DNA of 54,765 nucleotides, taken from assembly GCF_003265355.1 (NCBI RefSeq), contig NZ_QFRW01000326.1, forward strand, positions 1-54,765, given 5' to 3'. Below are positions 10,523 to 19,627 of the stretch, piece after piece (position 1 is the stretch's first letter; every line of letters begins with the position of its first letter). This stretch comes from Glycomyces dulcitolivorans (GTDB taxonomy: Bacteria > Actinomycetota > Actinomycetes > Mycobacteriales > Micromonosporaceae). The notes beneath the pieces were generated by a model. The model did no database searches. It worked only from the letters and a program-made list of their open reading frames with translations, and had not been told where the DNA came from. The position numbers and the translations under genes are program-made.

Positions 10523-11431
10523 GTGAGCGACCAGCAGCTGCCCCAGCTCCCGACCCAGCGGGAGGGCGAACCGGACGAGGCCGAGACCGGCTTCCACGTC
10601 CGGCTCGTCAACTTCGAGGGCCCCTTCGACCTGCTGCTGCAGCTGATCGGCAAGCACAAGCTCGACGTCACCGAGATCGCCCTGCACGAAGTCGCCTCCG
10701 AGTTCATCGCCTACGTCACCGGCCTCGACGAGGCCTGGAACCTGGAGGAGACCTCCGAGTTCCTCCTCGTCGCCGCCACCCTCCTCGACCTCAAGACCGC
10801 CCGGCTCCTGCCCGGCACCGTCGTCGACGACGAAGAGGACCTCGCGCTCCTCGAAGCCCGTGACCTCCTCTTCGCCCGCCTCCTCCAGTACAAGGCCTAC
10901 AAAGAGGCCGCCGGCGCCCTCTCCGAGCTCGCCGAGGGCGCCGCCACCCGCGTCGCCCGCAACGTCGGCCTCGAAGAGCGCTACAAGGGCCTGCTGCCCG
11001 AACTCGTCCTCGACCTCACCCCCGACGCCCTCGCCGCCCTCGCCGGGAAGGCCATGGTGCCCAAGCCGGTCCCCACCGTCGGCACCGGGCACATCCACGT
11101 CCAGCGCGTCTCGGTGCGCGAGCACGCCGTCATCCTCTCCCGCCGCCTCCAGCGCGTCCAGACCGCGACCTTCCGGGCCCTGACCTCCGACTGCGAGACC
11201 CACCTCGAAGTCGTCGCCCGCTTCCTCGCGCTCCTGGAGCTCTACCGCGAGGCCCTGGTCGGGTTCGAGCAGATGCAGGCCCTCGGCGAGCTCACCGTCC
11301 GCTGGCTCGGCGGCACCGGCAACACCGAGATCGAGGTCGACGAATACGCGGGCGCGCCCGCAGAGGCCGAGGCAGCGGCCTCGGACGCCGTGTCTTCGGA
11401 CGCACCGACGGGGGAGGAACCGAGCGAATGA
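10523..11431 (+). CDS. scpA: Segregation and condensation protein A
   Basis: A 302-residue kleisin subunit of the SMC-ScpAB condensin, which bridges the SMC heads and compacts and segregates the chromosome. The N-terminal signature FHVRLVNFEGPFDLLLQLIGKHKLDVTEIAL is clear, as is the EFLLVAATLLDLKTARLLP region. The C-terminal winged helix is at about residues 205-275, followed by an acidic tail typical of actinobacteria. The GTG start at 10523 has no Shine-Dalgarno sequence. TAAGCT at 10511-10516 is at leaderless distance. Its last four bases overlap the scpB start (ATGA), so translation is coupled. Confidence 0.96.
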   Translation: MSDQQLPQLPTQREGEPDEAETGFHVRLVNFEGPFDLLLQLIGKHKLDVTEIALHEVASEFIAYVTGLDEAWNLEETSEFLLVAATLLDLKTARLLPGTVVDDEEDLALLEARDLLFARLLQYKAYKEAAGALSELAEGAATRVARNVGLEERYKGLLPELVLDLTPDALAALAGKAMVPKPVPTVGTGHIHVQRVSVREHAVILSRRLQRVQTATFRALTSDCETHLEVVARFLALLELYREALVGFEQMQALGELTVRWLGGTGNTEIEVDEYAGAPAEAEAAASDAVSSDAPTGEEPSE

Positions 11432-12189
11432 CCGAACGAGCCGAAGACCTGGAAGAGGGCCTGGCCGCCTGGCGCATGCCCAGCGCGCGCCAGGAGGCCG
11501 CGCCGCTGCGCCCCGACACGCCCGCCGACGAACCGGCCGGCGAGGACGACGAGTACGCGGCCGCGCTGGCCGCCGTCCCGGCCCAGGCCGGACCCGACGG
11601 GGACGACGAACCCGAGGTCACCGCCGTGAGCCCCGTCCCCGACGACGTCGATCTGGGCGCCGTCCTGGAGGCGATCCTCATGATCGCCGAGGAGCCCTTG
11701 TCGGAGGAGTTCCTGTCCTCGGTCCTGGAGCGACCGCGCTCACAGGTGCGCGAGACGCTGGGTCGGCTCAGCGCCGAATACACTGGTGACGGACGCGGAT
11801 TCGATCTGCGTCGCCAAGCCGGCGGCTGGCGCTTCTACACCCGGGCCGACTACGCCCGTTTCGTGGAGCGGTTCGTGACCGACGGCGCCTCCGCCCGCCT
11901 GACCAAGGCGGCGCTGGAGACGCTTGCCGTGGTCGCCTACCGGCAGCCGGTCACCCGCGGCCGCATCTCGGCCATCCGGGGGGTCAACTGCGACGGCGTC
12001 ATGCGCACGCTGGTGGCGCGCGGCCTGGTCGAGGAGTGCGGGACCGACCCGGACTCGACGGCGACGCTCTACCGCACCACCACCCTGTTCTTGGAGAAGA
12101 TCGGACTGGACTCGGTCGACCAGCTGCCTGAGCTGGCCCCGTTCCTACCGGACGACGTGACGGATATCGAGGAAGATGAACAACGCTGA
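11428..12189 (+). CDS. scpB: Segregation and condensation protein B
   Basis: A 253-residue winged-helix partner of ScpA in condensin. About 70 low-complexity, acidic and Ala-rich residues precede the conserved part, which begins LGAVLEAILMIAEEPLSEEFL. Two winged helices follow, the second with TLAVVAYRQPVTRGRISAIRGVNCDGVMRTLVARGLVEECG, a very characteristic ScpB stretch. The start ATG overlaps the scpA stop, and the end overlaps the start of rluB by 14 bp, so the three genes form one translationally coupled unit. The long N-terminal extension is usual in actinobacteria. Confidence 0.96.
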   Translation: MTERAEDLEEGLAAWRMPSARQEAAPLRPDTPADEPAGEDDEYAAALAAVPAQAGPDGDDEPEVTAVSPVPDDVDLGAVLEAILMIAEEPLSEEFLSSVLERPRSQVRETLGRLSAEYTGDGRGFDLRRQAGGWRFYTRADYARFVERFVTDGASARLTKAALETLAVVAYRQPVTRGRISAIRGVNCDGVMRTLVARGLVEECGTDPDSTATLYRTTTLFLEKIGLDSVDQLPELAPFLPDDVTDIEEDEQR

Positions 12190-12913
12190 CGAAGAAGGCA
12201 TCCGCCTGCAGAAGGTCCTGTCGCAGGCCGGGGTCGCCTCCCGCCGCGCCGCCGAGGAGCTGATCTCCCGCGGCAAGGTGAAGGTCAACGGCGAGCCCGC
12301 CCGGCTCGGCCAGAGAGTGGACCCGTCCAAGGACGTCATCCACGTCTCGGGCAAGCGCGTCATCACCGACGTCGACAAGGTCTACTACGCGATCAACAAG
12401 CCGCGCGGGATCGTCTCGACCATGGACGACGACGAGGGCCGCCCCTCGCTCGCCGAGTTCGCCAAGGGCATCGACCACCGCGTGTTCCACGTCGGCCGGC
12501 TCGACACCGACTCCGAGGGTTTGCTGCTGCTCACCAACGACGGCGAGCTGGCCAACCGGATCATGCACCCCTCGCACGGCCTGCCGAAGGTCTACCGGGC
12601 GCAGGTCAACGGGATCATGGACAAGCCCACCTGGAACCGGCTGCTCAAGGGCGTCGAACTCGAAGACGGGCTCGCCAAGGCCGACAAGCTCAAGATCATC
12701 GACGAGCACGCCGGCCAGTCGTTGATCGAGATCACCATCCACGAGGGCCGCAAGCACATTGTGAGGCGCCTCATGGACGAGGTCGGCCACCACGTCTCGC
12801 GCCTGGTGCGCACCGAGATCGGCCCGGTCCAGCTGCGCAACCTCAAGCCCGGCACGCTGCGGCGCCTCACCCCCAACGAGGTGGGGGAGCTGTTCCGCGA
12901 GGTCGGCCTCTAG
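12176..12913 (+). CDS. rluB: 23S rRNA pseudouridine synthase, RluB/RsuA family
   Basis: A 245-residue enzyme. Residues 8-50 form an S4 RNA-binding domain (IRLQKVLSQAGVASRRAAEELI). The catalytic domain holds GRLDTDSEGLLLLTNDG with the nucleophilic Asp near residue 110, and later EGRKHIVRRLMDEVGHHVSRLVRTEIG. The family makes a single pseudouridine in 23S rRNA (RluB) or 16S rRNA (RsuA). The association with scpAB in actinobacteria favours the RluB-like assignment. It starts inside the end of scpB. No separate ribosome-binding site is needed if translation is coupled. Confidence 0.93.
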   Translation: MNNADEEGIRLQKVLSQAGVASRRAAEELISRGKVKVNGEPARLGQRVDPSKDVIHVSGKRVITDVDKVYYAINKPRGIVSTMDDDEGRPSLAEFAKGIDHRVFHVGRLDTDSEGLLLLTNDGELANRIMHPSHGLPKVYRAQVNGIMDKPTWNRLLKGVELEDGLAKADKLKIIDEHAGQSLIEITIHEGRKHIVRRLMDEVGHHVSRLVRTEIGPVQLRNLKPGTLRRLTPNEVGELFREVGL

Positions 12914-12957
12914 AGGTCGTACAGCCTGCTGTAGCGACGGCATGGGCATGGCCCGGT

Positions 12958-12963
12958 TAGGGT
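12958..12963 (+). promoter_or_regulatory. -10 element of a leaderless transcript
   Basis: TAGGGT stands 6 bases before ATG 12970 of the YccF gene, with no ribosome-binding site between. This is the same arrangement as at the NUDIX gene. Confidence 0.55.
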
Positions 12964-12969
12964 TTCGTC

Positions 12970-13341
12970 ATGAAGACGATTCTGAACATCATCTGGTTCG
13001 TGCTCGCCGGGCTGTGGCTGGCGATCGGCTATTTCGTTGCGGGCCTGGTGTTCTGCATCTTCATCGTGACGATCCCCTTCGGCATCGCGAACATGCGCCT
13101 GGCCGGCTACGTCCTGTGGCCGTTCGGGCGGACCGTGGTCTACGACCCGCAGGCCGGGTGCCTGACGCTGCTGGCGAACATCCTGTGGCTGATCCTGTTC
13201 GGCTGGGAGCTCGCCCTCACCCACCTGGTGACCGGCTTCCTCCAGGCCATCACCGTCATCGGCATCCCGCTGGCGGTGGCGAACTGGAAGATGATCCCGC
13301 TCGCCCTGTGGCCGCTCGGCGCCCGCGTCGTCGATCGATAG
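12970..13341 (+). CDS. YccF family inner membrane protein
   Basis: A 123-residue membrane protein with the duplicated YccF domain: ILNIIWFVLAGLWLAIGYFVAGLVFCIFIVTIPFG in the first half, and LLANILWLILFGWELALTHLVTGFLQAITVIGIPLAVANWKM in the second. The IPFGIANMRLAGY and IPLAVANWKMIPLALWPLG repeats are diagnostic. Its function is unknown. It stands between rluB and cmk, and a TAGGGT promoter close to its ATG suggests its own leaderless transcript. Confidence 0.9.
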   Translation: MKTILNIIWFVLAGLWLAIGYFVAGLVFCIFIVTIPFGIANMRLAGYVLWPFGRTVVYDPQAGCLTLLANILWLILFGWELALTHLVTGFLQAITVIGIPLAVANWKMIPLALWPLGARVVDR

Positions 13342-13441
13342 ACATTGGACCGCTCCCGCGGGGGTGCAGTTCGCCACCTCAGCTCGCGTGACCCGGCATG
13401 ATGTAGGTTTGCGGGGTTTGCACATGAAGAACGGAGCCGAC

Positions 13442-14119
13442 ATGCCTGAGCAGAAGAGCGGACCGGTCGTCGCCATCGACGGTCCGTCCGGGGCCGGGAA
13501 GTCGACGGTGTCCAAGACCCTCGCGACCGCGATCGAAGCCGCGTACCTCGACACCGGCGCCATGTACCGCGCGGCGACCCTGGCCGTCCTCAAGGCCGGT
13601 ATCGACCCCGCGCAGACCGCGCAGGTCACCAAGACGGTCAAGAACGCCAAGCTCGAATTCGGGACCGACCCCGCCGACCCCTTCACGCGCGTCGACGGCG
13701 AGGACGCCGACCAGGCGATCCGCGGCGACGACGTCACCAAGGCCGTCTCGGCCGTGGCCGGCAACAAGACGGTCCGCAAGTTCCTCATCGACGAGCAGCG
13801 GCGCATCATCGCCGAGGCGAAGAAGGGCATCGTGGTCGAAGGCCGCGACATCGTCGAAGTAGTGGCCCCCGACGCCGACGTCAAGGTCTACCTCACCGCG
13901 GACCCCGTCGAGCGTGCCAAGCGCCGCGCCGCCGAAATCGGCGCCGACGCCCAGGCGACCAAGCAGGACCTCGAACGGCGCGACACCGCCGACTCGAAGA
14001 CCACCAAGCCCCTGGAGGCCCCTGCGGGGGCCGTGGTGATCGACTCCACGGCGCTGCCGATCGTGGAGGTAGTGGCCAAGATTCTGGCCTTGCTGAACAA
14101 CAGGGACATCGATGACTGA
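13442..14119 (+). CDS. cmk: Cytidylate kinase
   Basis: A 225-residue kinase that phosphorylates CMP and dCMP with ATP. It opens [20 protein letters not shown] (Walker A), followed by [16 protein letters not shown], the CMP-binding segment. The middle has [30 protein letters not shown], with the conserved GRDI and the lid arginines. Upstream in-frame starts exist at 13364 and 13424. ATG 13442 has ACGGAG at proper distance and begins the conserved part. The last 8 bp overlap der, a coupling found in most actinobacteria. Confidence 0.95.
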   Translation: MPEQKSGPVVAIDGPSGAGKSTVSKTLATAIEAAYLDTGAMYRAATLAVLKAGIDPAQTAQVTKTVKNAKLEFGTDPADPFTRVDGEDADQAIRGDDVTKAVSAVAGNKTVRKFLIDEQRRIIAEAKKGIVVEGRDIVEVVAPDADVKVYLTADPVERAKRRAAEIGADAQATKQDLERRDTADSKTTKPLEAPAGAVVIDSTALPIVEVVAKILALLNNRDIDD

Positions 14120-15521
14120 CGAACCGACCTGGGCCGACGACGACTTCGAGTTCACCGAGGTCGACCTCGACGAACTCGACGATTCGGAGGACCGCGGCCC
14201 GGTCCCGACGGTGGCCGTGGTCGGCCGCCCCAACGTGGGCAAGTCGACCCTGGTCAACCGCATCCTGGGCCGCCGCGCCGCGGTGGTCCAGGACGAGCCG
14301 GGCGTGACCCGCGACCGCATCGCCTACGACGCGGAGTGGGCCGGCAAGCAGTTCAGCCTGGTCGACACCGGCGGCTGGGAGCCCGACGCCGACGGGATGG
14401 CCAAGGCCATCGCGTTCCAGGCCGAGCTCGCGATGCGCACCGCCGACGTCATCGTCTTCGTCGTGGACTCCCGCGTGGGCCCCACCGACGCCGACGAGGC
14501 CGCCGTGCGCATCCTCCGCTCCACGCACAAGCCCGTCATCCTCGTCGCCAACAAGGCCGACTCCGAGCGCCAGGAGGCCGAGGTCCACGACCTCTGGAGC
14601 CTCGGCCTCGGCGAGCCCTTCGCGATCTCGGCCCTCCACGGCCGCAACTCCGGCGACCTGCTCGACAAGATCATCTGGGCCTTCCCCGAGGAGCCCACCG
14701 GCAAGCTCAAGGAACGCGGCCCCCGCCGCATCGCCCTGGTCGGCAAGCCCAACGTCGGCAAGTCCAGCCTCTTGAACCGCATCGCCGGCGAAGACCGCGC
14801 CGTCGTCGACAACGTCGCCGGCACCACGGTCGACCCGGTCGACTCCGTCGTCGAGATCGACGGCGAGGACTGGATCCTCGTCGACACCGCGGGCCTGCGC
14901 AAGCGCGTCAAGTTCGCCTCCGGCACGGAGTACTACGCGGCCCTGCGCACCGAAGCGGCCGTTGAGGCAGCGGAAGTAGCCCTCGTCCTCCTGGACGCGT
15001 CTGAACCGATCAGCGAACAAGACCAGCGGGTCCTCACCCAAGTAGTCGAAAGCGGTCGCGCGCTCGTCCTAGCCTTCAACAAGTGGGACCTGGTGGACGA
15101 AGACCGCAGGTACTACCTGGAAAAAGAAATCGACCGGGAACTGGGCCAGGTCAGCTGGGCCCCGAGGGTGAACGTCTCGGCCCTCACCGGCCGAGCGGTC
15201 GAAAAAATCGCGAAGTCGCTCCGCGTGGCCCTCGCGGGCTGGAGCCAGCGCATCACCACCGGCGAACTCAACCAGTGGATCAGCACGCTCCAGGCGGCCA
15301 CCCCGCACCCGACCCGCTCGGGCAAGGCCCCGAAGGTCATCTACGCGACCCAGGCCGCCGCCGAGCCCCCGCGCTTCATCCTCTTCACCAACGCCCCGTT
15401 CGAGAAGCAGTACCTGAAGTTCATCCAGCGCAAGCTCCGTGAGGACTTCGGCTTCCCCGGTACCCCCATCGAACTGGTCGTCAAACCACGCGAATCCCGC
15501 AAACGAGACAAACGCAAATAG
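14112..15521 (+). CDS. der: Ribosome biogenesis GTPase Der (EngA)
   Basis: A 469-residue GTPase with two tandem G domains and a C-terminal KH-like domain. It is needed for 50S ribosome assembly. The first P-loop is [16 protein letters not shown] (about residues 38-53), with DTGGWEPD as G3 and NKAD as G4. The second is [16 protein letters not shown] (about 211-226), with [10 protein letters not shown] and NKWD. The KH-like end contains [19 protein letters not shown] and terminates [13 protein letters not shown] hairpin follows the stop. It marks the right edge of the conserved block; the tRNA-Pro gene and the island begin just after it. Confidence 0.97.
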   Translation: MTDEPTWADDDFEFTEVDLDELDDSEDRGPVPTVAVVGRPNVGKSTLVNRILGRRAAVVQDEPGVTRDRIAYDAEWAGKQFSLVDTGGWEPDADGMAKAIAFQAELAMRTADVIVFVVDSRVGPTDADEAAVRILRSTHKPVILVANKADSERQEAEVHDLWSLGLGEPFAISALHGRNSGDLLDKIIWAFPEEPTGKLKERGPRRIALVGKPNVGKSSLLNRIAGEDRAVVDNVAGTTVDPVDSVVEIDGEDWILVDTAGLRKRVKFASGTEYYAALRTEAAVEAAEVALVLLDASEPISEQDQRVLTQVVESGRALVLAFNKWDLVDEDRRYYLEKEIDRELGQVSWAPRVNVSALTGRAVEKIAKSLRVALAGWSQRITTGELNQWISTLQAATPHPTRSGKAPKVIYATQAAAEPPRFILFTNAPFEKQYLKFIQRKLREDFGFPGTPIELVVKPRESRKRDKRK

Positions 15522-15534
15522 CCCGCCTCACACG

Positions 15535-15558
15535 GGGGACCTCGCCTCAGAGGTCCCC
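15535..15558 (+). terminator. Terminator after der
   Basis: A perfect 9-bp stem GGGGACCTC/GAGGTCCCC with a 6-nt loop begins 14 bp after the der stop. It lies just upstream of the tRNA promoter region, where TAAAGT at 15571-15576 is the likely -10 of the tRNA gene. Confidence 0.7.
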
Positions 15559-15603
15559 GGGGCCATAAGCTAAAGTTGTCACCGCCGCGGCAACGCGGCA
15601 GAA

Positions 15604-15678
<75 letters not shown>

Positions 15679-15685
15679 GTTTTAG

Positions 15686-15712
15686 CAGGTCAGAGACATA
15701 GTCTCTGGCCTG
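15686..15712 (+). terminator. Terminator downstream of tRNA-Pro, on the island side
   Basis: An 11-bp stem (one G-T pair), arms 15686-15696 and 15702-15712, is followed by TTTTCGTT. It lies outside the repeat, so it belongs to the element. The element thus brings a new tRNA terminator that replaces the one displaced to 32530-32562. Confidence 0.75.
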
Positions 15713-15988
15713 TTTTCGTTGTTGTGTACGAATTTTCCAGTTTTCCTGGTGCGGTCAAGCACTCCAGGTTCAAGCTGTCCCCTCGGCGTTGAAGGGCTGA
15801 ATCCCCAGGTCACGCCACGAGCCCTTGCCCATCCAATGCATCGGACCTAGTGCGCCTCGACCGGCCCAAGCGCTCGAATGGCTTGCGCACCAATGGGTTA
15901 CGGTGCAGATCAACGTGATGCAGCAGGAGCGCTCAGGCGACCCCCAGGGCGTGTCCATGAGTTGGTCCATGGGCGAGAACAGGAAGAA

Positions 15989-17485
15989 ATGACGGAAATA
16001 CCAGGAGCTTTCACTCGTCCACGCGGAAGCGTCCGTTTCCGCGGGCGCACCTACCAGGTACGCGTACACGTGGGCGTCGATTCCGAAACCGGAAAGCAGC
16101 GGTACCTCACCGAGACCTGCCGGAGCCCGGAGGAGGCCGAGGCGGCACGGGAGCGGTTGGTCGCCCAAGCCGACTGCGGCAAAGGCTTCGCTGGCAAGCT
16201 CCAGTTCGGTGACGCGATCAGGCTATGGCTCGCCTCCCGCGACGAATACGTCGCGGCGGGGGAGCTCGCCGTATCGAGCCAGCGCACCTCGCGGCAGCTC
16301 GCCGAGACTCACGTCATCCCCGTGCTTGGGACCATCGCTCTCGGCGATCTCGAGCGCGAGCTCGTCCCAGCTGCCGAGGCGTTGTACCGCGAAGTCGGCA
16401 GGTGCCGTCTGCGCTGCCGGGGCCGTATGGACTTCGAACACTATGAACGGGGCAGAGGCAACAACCGACTCGTGCGTGATCTGCAAGGCCACCGGTGCGG
16501 CAAGCGTTGCGGACCCCACGAATGTCCTCGTGCGTCAGCGTCGATGCTGCGCAAAGTCCACGGCGTGGTGACCGGCACCTGCGGCATGCTGCACCGGTGG
16601 GGTTGGATGCCGGGGAATGTTTCCAAACGCATTGTGGCCCCAGCGAAACCGCCGCTGAGCCCGAAAGCGCCGACGACCTTGCAAGTAGCGGCACTGGTTG
16701 ATACTGCGTTTGCCCAGGACGCGGATTGGGGCACGATCGTGCGGCTGCTGCTGGTTACCGGGGCCCGCCGCTCAGAGATCGTCCGTTCCCAACTTAAGCA
16801 CGTTGACTTTGAACGCAGCCTGTTCTTCATTGACCCCACCAAGGTCAAGGGCACTTCCCGGTGGCTCGCGCTTGATCCCGCGACCATGGCCCTGCTTGAG
16901 GGATTGCGCGACCGCATCACCGACCGGCTCGCTGCCCTCGGCCGGACGGTTACGGGGGAGGAGTACCTGTACTCCTTTGCGCCCGACCACGCCCGGCACG
17001 GCTCAGCGGGCTATGTCAGTCAGCGATTGAAATCGATGGGGCAGTCGATCGGTATCGAGACCCACACGCACGCGCTGCGCCATTACGCGGCGACCGAGCT
17101 CATCGTCGCTGGGGTCGACATCGTCAACGTCGCCCACCGTCTCGGGCACCGATCTCCCAAGTCGACTACTGACATCTACGCCGCCTGGCGGCCTGATGTC
17201 GACCGCCGCGCCGCCTCCCTGCTTGCCGGGGGCCTGCGAGCCCCGGTCGACCCGCTGCCGGATCGGCCCCCACGTGATCGCTCAGCCGAACAGCCCCATC
17301 GGACCGGCCCCGAACTTGAGCAGCGCATCTGCGACATCCGCCAGCGCACCGGCTGGGGACCCCGGCTCATCAGGAAACACCTTGCTACTGAACAGATCGG
17401 GATCGCTGAATCGACCGTGTGGGAAGTGCTGCGACGTCACGGTCTCAATACCAGTGCTCACGGGCGCCACAACAGAGCGCATTGA
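15989..17485 (+). CDS. Tyrosine recombinase (integrase) 1 with Cys-rich insert and C-terminal HTH
   Basis: A 498-residue phage-type integrase beside attL. The N-terminal part (1-60) is an arm-binding-like segment. The core-binding domain carries an insert with CRLRC and HRCGKRCGPHEC (Cys139, 143, 170, 174, 179), a possible zinc site. The catalytic domain has Arg260 (VTGARRSEI), a Lys at 285-287, His361 and Arg364 (HALRHYAA), His387 and Tyr397 (DIYAAW). Residues 440-485 form an unusual tail resembling the HTH of IS481/IS3 transposases (TGWGPRLIRKHL, then ESTVWEVLRRHGLN). Start ATG 15989 has AGGAAG upstream; the frame is open further. It probably catalyses island integration and excision. A paralogue follows in tandem. 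Confidence 0.9.
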   Translation: MTEIPGAFTRPRGSVRFRGRTYQVRVHVGVDSETGKQRYLTETCRSPEEAEAARERLVAQADCGKGFAGKLQFGDAIRLWLASRDEYVAAGELAVSSQRTSRQLAETHVIPVLGTIALGDLERELVPAAEALYREVGRCRLRCRGRMDFEHYERGRGNNRLVRDLQGHRCGKRCGPHECPRASASMLRKVHGVVTGTCGMLHRWGWMPGNVSKRIVAPAKPPLSPKAPTTLQVAALVDTAFAQDADWGTIVRLLLVTGARRSEIVRSQLKHVDFERSLFFIDPTKVKGTSRWLALDPATMALLEGLRDRITDRLAALGRTVTGEEYLYSFAPDHARHGSAGYVSQRLKSMGQSIGIETHTHALRHYAATELIVAGVDIVNVAHRLGHRSPKSTTDIYAAWRPDVDRRAASLLAGGLRAPVDPLPDRPPRDRSAEQPHRTGPELEQRICDIRQRTGWGPRLIRKHLATEQIGIAESTVWEVLRRHGLNTSAHGRHNRAH

Positions 17486-17936
17486 CGCGTTTCAGCTCGC
17501 AGACGCACAGTGAGCGAGCCCTGACCCAGTCATTTACCAGGTTGGATTCGAGGAGCGGCAACCGGATGACTCGCGCCGATCGAGGCCTCCGATCCGAACG
17601 CGGCGCACTGCCATCGCGCGACAGCCGAACGCCGCGAGTTCGCGTGCGCAGCGCTTGTCACTCGGAGAACGGACTCGGGGACCATTGGAGGCTGCTTCCG
17701 GAGGCCGAGGACAGGGGAGCCGAGCCCGCAGGATCGGCCGGCGACCAGGCGCCTACACGGTGTTCGTTCTGCGGCGCATGCGGGGCTGGGAGCCGCCACT
17801 GCTGCGTCGGCGCCGACGCAGCCAGCTCGGGGTGTGGCTGCAGCGGCCGCTCAGACTCTGGCGAGGATCCTGCGCTGGCGACGTCGAATTCAGCTGAACG
17901 CCCGTCAACGGACGCATCGGCGGCGAGGATGGAGGT
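17486..17936. other. Non-coding gap between the two recombinase genes
   Basis: The stretch has open frames on both strands, but none has a convincing start, ribosome-binding site or protein-like composition. I see no gene here. It could hold arm sites for the recombinases or be decayed sequence. Confidence 0.5.
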
Positions 17937-19424
17937 ATGGCACCGTCTCCTGCACGGGCCCCGCGGCCGCGAGGCAGCCTCCGCGCTCGCGGAGGTGCAT
18001 TTCAAGTGCATCTTCATAGCGGATTCGGTGCAGCTGCCACGCGCCGACGCTCCTTCACAGAACCATGGCGTGACCCCTTCGAGCGTAAAGTCGCGCTCCG
18101 AGAACCTGTCACTGTCAACGGTAGCGGCCGGGCGGCGGCGCGCGGGTCCTTCGGCGACGCGGTCGGACAGTGGCTTGCCAATCGCGACGAGCGGGTCAAG
18201 GCCGGAGACCTGGCGGCGATGACCCAGACACATGCCCGAGCGCTCGCCGAGCAGCACGTCATTCCGGTCCTGGGCCCGATCCGGCTGTCTGCTCTGGACC
18301 GCGAGCTCGTGTTCGCCGCCGAGCGTCTATACCGCGAACTGGGCGTCTGCCGTGTCCGCTGCGCGGGGCGGATGGGCATCGAGCACCATGCCTCTGGCTC
18401 AGGCAACGCACGCCTTGTGCCTGCAACTGCTGGGCATGAGTGCGGCCGACGATGCCGACCGCATGTGTGCATGGGAGCATCGCCGTCGATGCTGCGGAAG
18501 GTTCACGGAGTGGTGACCGGGACGTGCGCCATGCTCTACCGCTGGGGATGGATCACCTCCGATCCCTCAGCACGGATCACCGCGCCCAAGTGGCGGCACA
18601 CACCCCCTGGTGCGCCGACCCGAACCCAGGCCACCGCCCTGATCAAGGCCGCATTCGCGCAGGATGCGGACTGGGGCACTGCTGTGTGGCTGTTGCTGGT
18701 CACCGGCGCCCGCCGCTCAGAGATCGTCCGCTCCCAGCTCAAGCATGTGGACTTCGCACGGTGTCGGCTGTTCATCGGCTCGACGAAGGTCGAGGGGACT
18801 GCCCGGTGGGTGGAGCTCGACGAGGCCACCATGGGATTGCTCTCGGCGCTTCGCGGTCGCATCGCAGCGCGCCTCGCCGCTGCCGGTGCGCCGGTCACGG
18901 GGGAGGAGTACCTCTACTCCTACCTGACCGACCACAGCAGGCCCGGCTCGGCAGGGTACTTCACCCACCGGTTCAAAGCGATGGGCACCGGGGTCGGAAT
19001 TGACACGCACCCCCACGCCTTTCGCCACTACGCCGCGACCGAGCTGATCACCGGCGGCATCGACCTCGTCGCCGTGGCGCACCGGCTCGGGCACAAGACG
19101 CCCTCCACCACGGCCGACATGTACGCCGCCTGGCGCCCCGAAGCCGACCACCGCGCGGCGGCACTCCTCGCCGCCACATTGGCACCACGGGCAGATCGGC
19201 AGCCGGCCCGCCCGACCCGCGACCGCTCCGCCGAGCAGCCCCGCCGCACTGAGCCTGGCCTCGAGCAACACATCTGCGACATCCGCCAGTGCACCGGATG
19301 GGGACCCCGGCGCATCAAGAAACGCCTCGCTGCCGAAAACGTGGCCATCGCCGAATCCACCATCTGGCTCATCCTCAAACGCCACGGCCTCAACACGCTC
19401 ACGGGCGTGCGCCCGCCAGGTTGA
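17937..19424 (+). CDS. Tyrosine recombinase 2, paralogue of the preceding integrase
   Basis: A 495-residue protein clearly homologous to recombinase 1 over its whole length apart from the first 60 residues. It keeps all catalytic residues: Arg259 (VTGARRSEI), Lys284, His360 and Arg363 (HAFRHYAA), His386 and Tyr396 (DMYAAW). It also keeps the Cys insert (CRVRC at 138-142, CGRRCRPHVC at 169-178) and the C-terminal transposase-like HTH ending STIWLILKRHGLNTLTG. ATG 17937 follows GATGGAGGT closely. Both copies look intact, so they may act as a pair on two half-sites or one may be a capture from a related element. The divergence suggests an old duplication or separate acquisition. Confidence 0.88.
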   Translation: MAPSPARAPRPRGSLRARGGAFQVHLHSGFGAAATRRRSFTEPWRDPFERKVALREPVTVNGSGRAAARGSFGDAVGQWLANRDERVKAGDLAAMTQTHARALAEQHVIPVLGPIRLSALDRELVFAAERLYRELGVCRVRCAGRMGIEHHASGSGNARLVPATAGHECGRRCRPHVCMGASPSMLRKVHGVVTGTCAMLYRWGWITSDPSARITAPKWRHTPPGAPTRTQATALIKAAFAQDADWGTAVWLLLVTGARRSEIVRSQLKHVDFARCRLFIGSTKVEGTARWVELDEATMGLLSALRGRIAARLAAAGAPVTGEEYLYSYLTDHSRPGSAGYFTHRFKAMGTGVGIDTHPHAFRHYAATELITGGIDLVAVAHRLGHKTPSTTADMYAAWRPEADHRAAALLAATLAPRADRQPARPTRDRSAEQPRRTEPGLEQHICDIRQCTGWGPRRIKKRLAAENVAIAESTIWLILKRHGLNTLTGVRPPG

Positions 19425-19627
19425 GTACGACCTACTCGATCCCTCGGCTCCTCAGCCGCAGTGGCGGCGCATCAAGCCACGCGAATAGTCCCCTATCAAG
19501 TTGGCTTGGGAAGGGCGAAGCCCGCTCTCGGCACCGAGGAGGGTGGGCGGTCGAAAAGGCTGGTGCGCCCGGTGCCGTCTCCGCATCGCAGCGAATCCCG
19601 GTGCTGTACTCGCCATCGTCAGGACGA

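Noticed and set aside
17419-18222. Open frame of 267 codons between the recombinases
   Set aside because: It overlaps both recombinase genes, has skewed composition and no ribosome-binding site.
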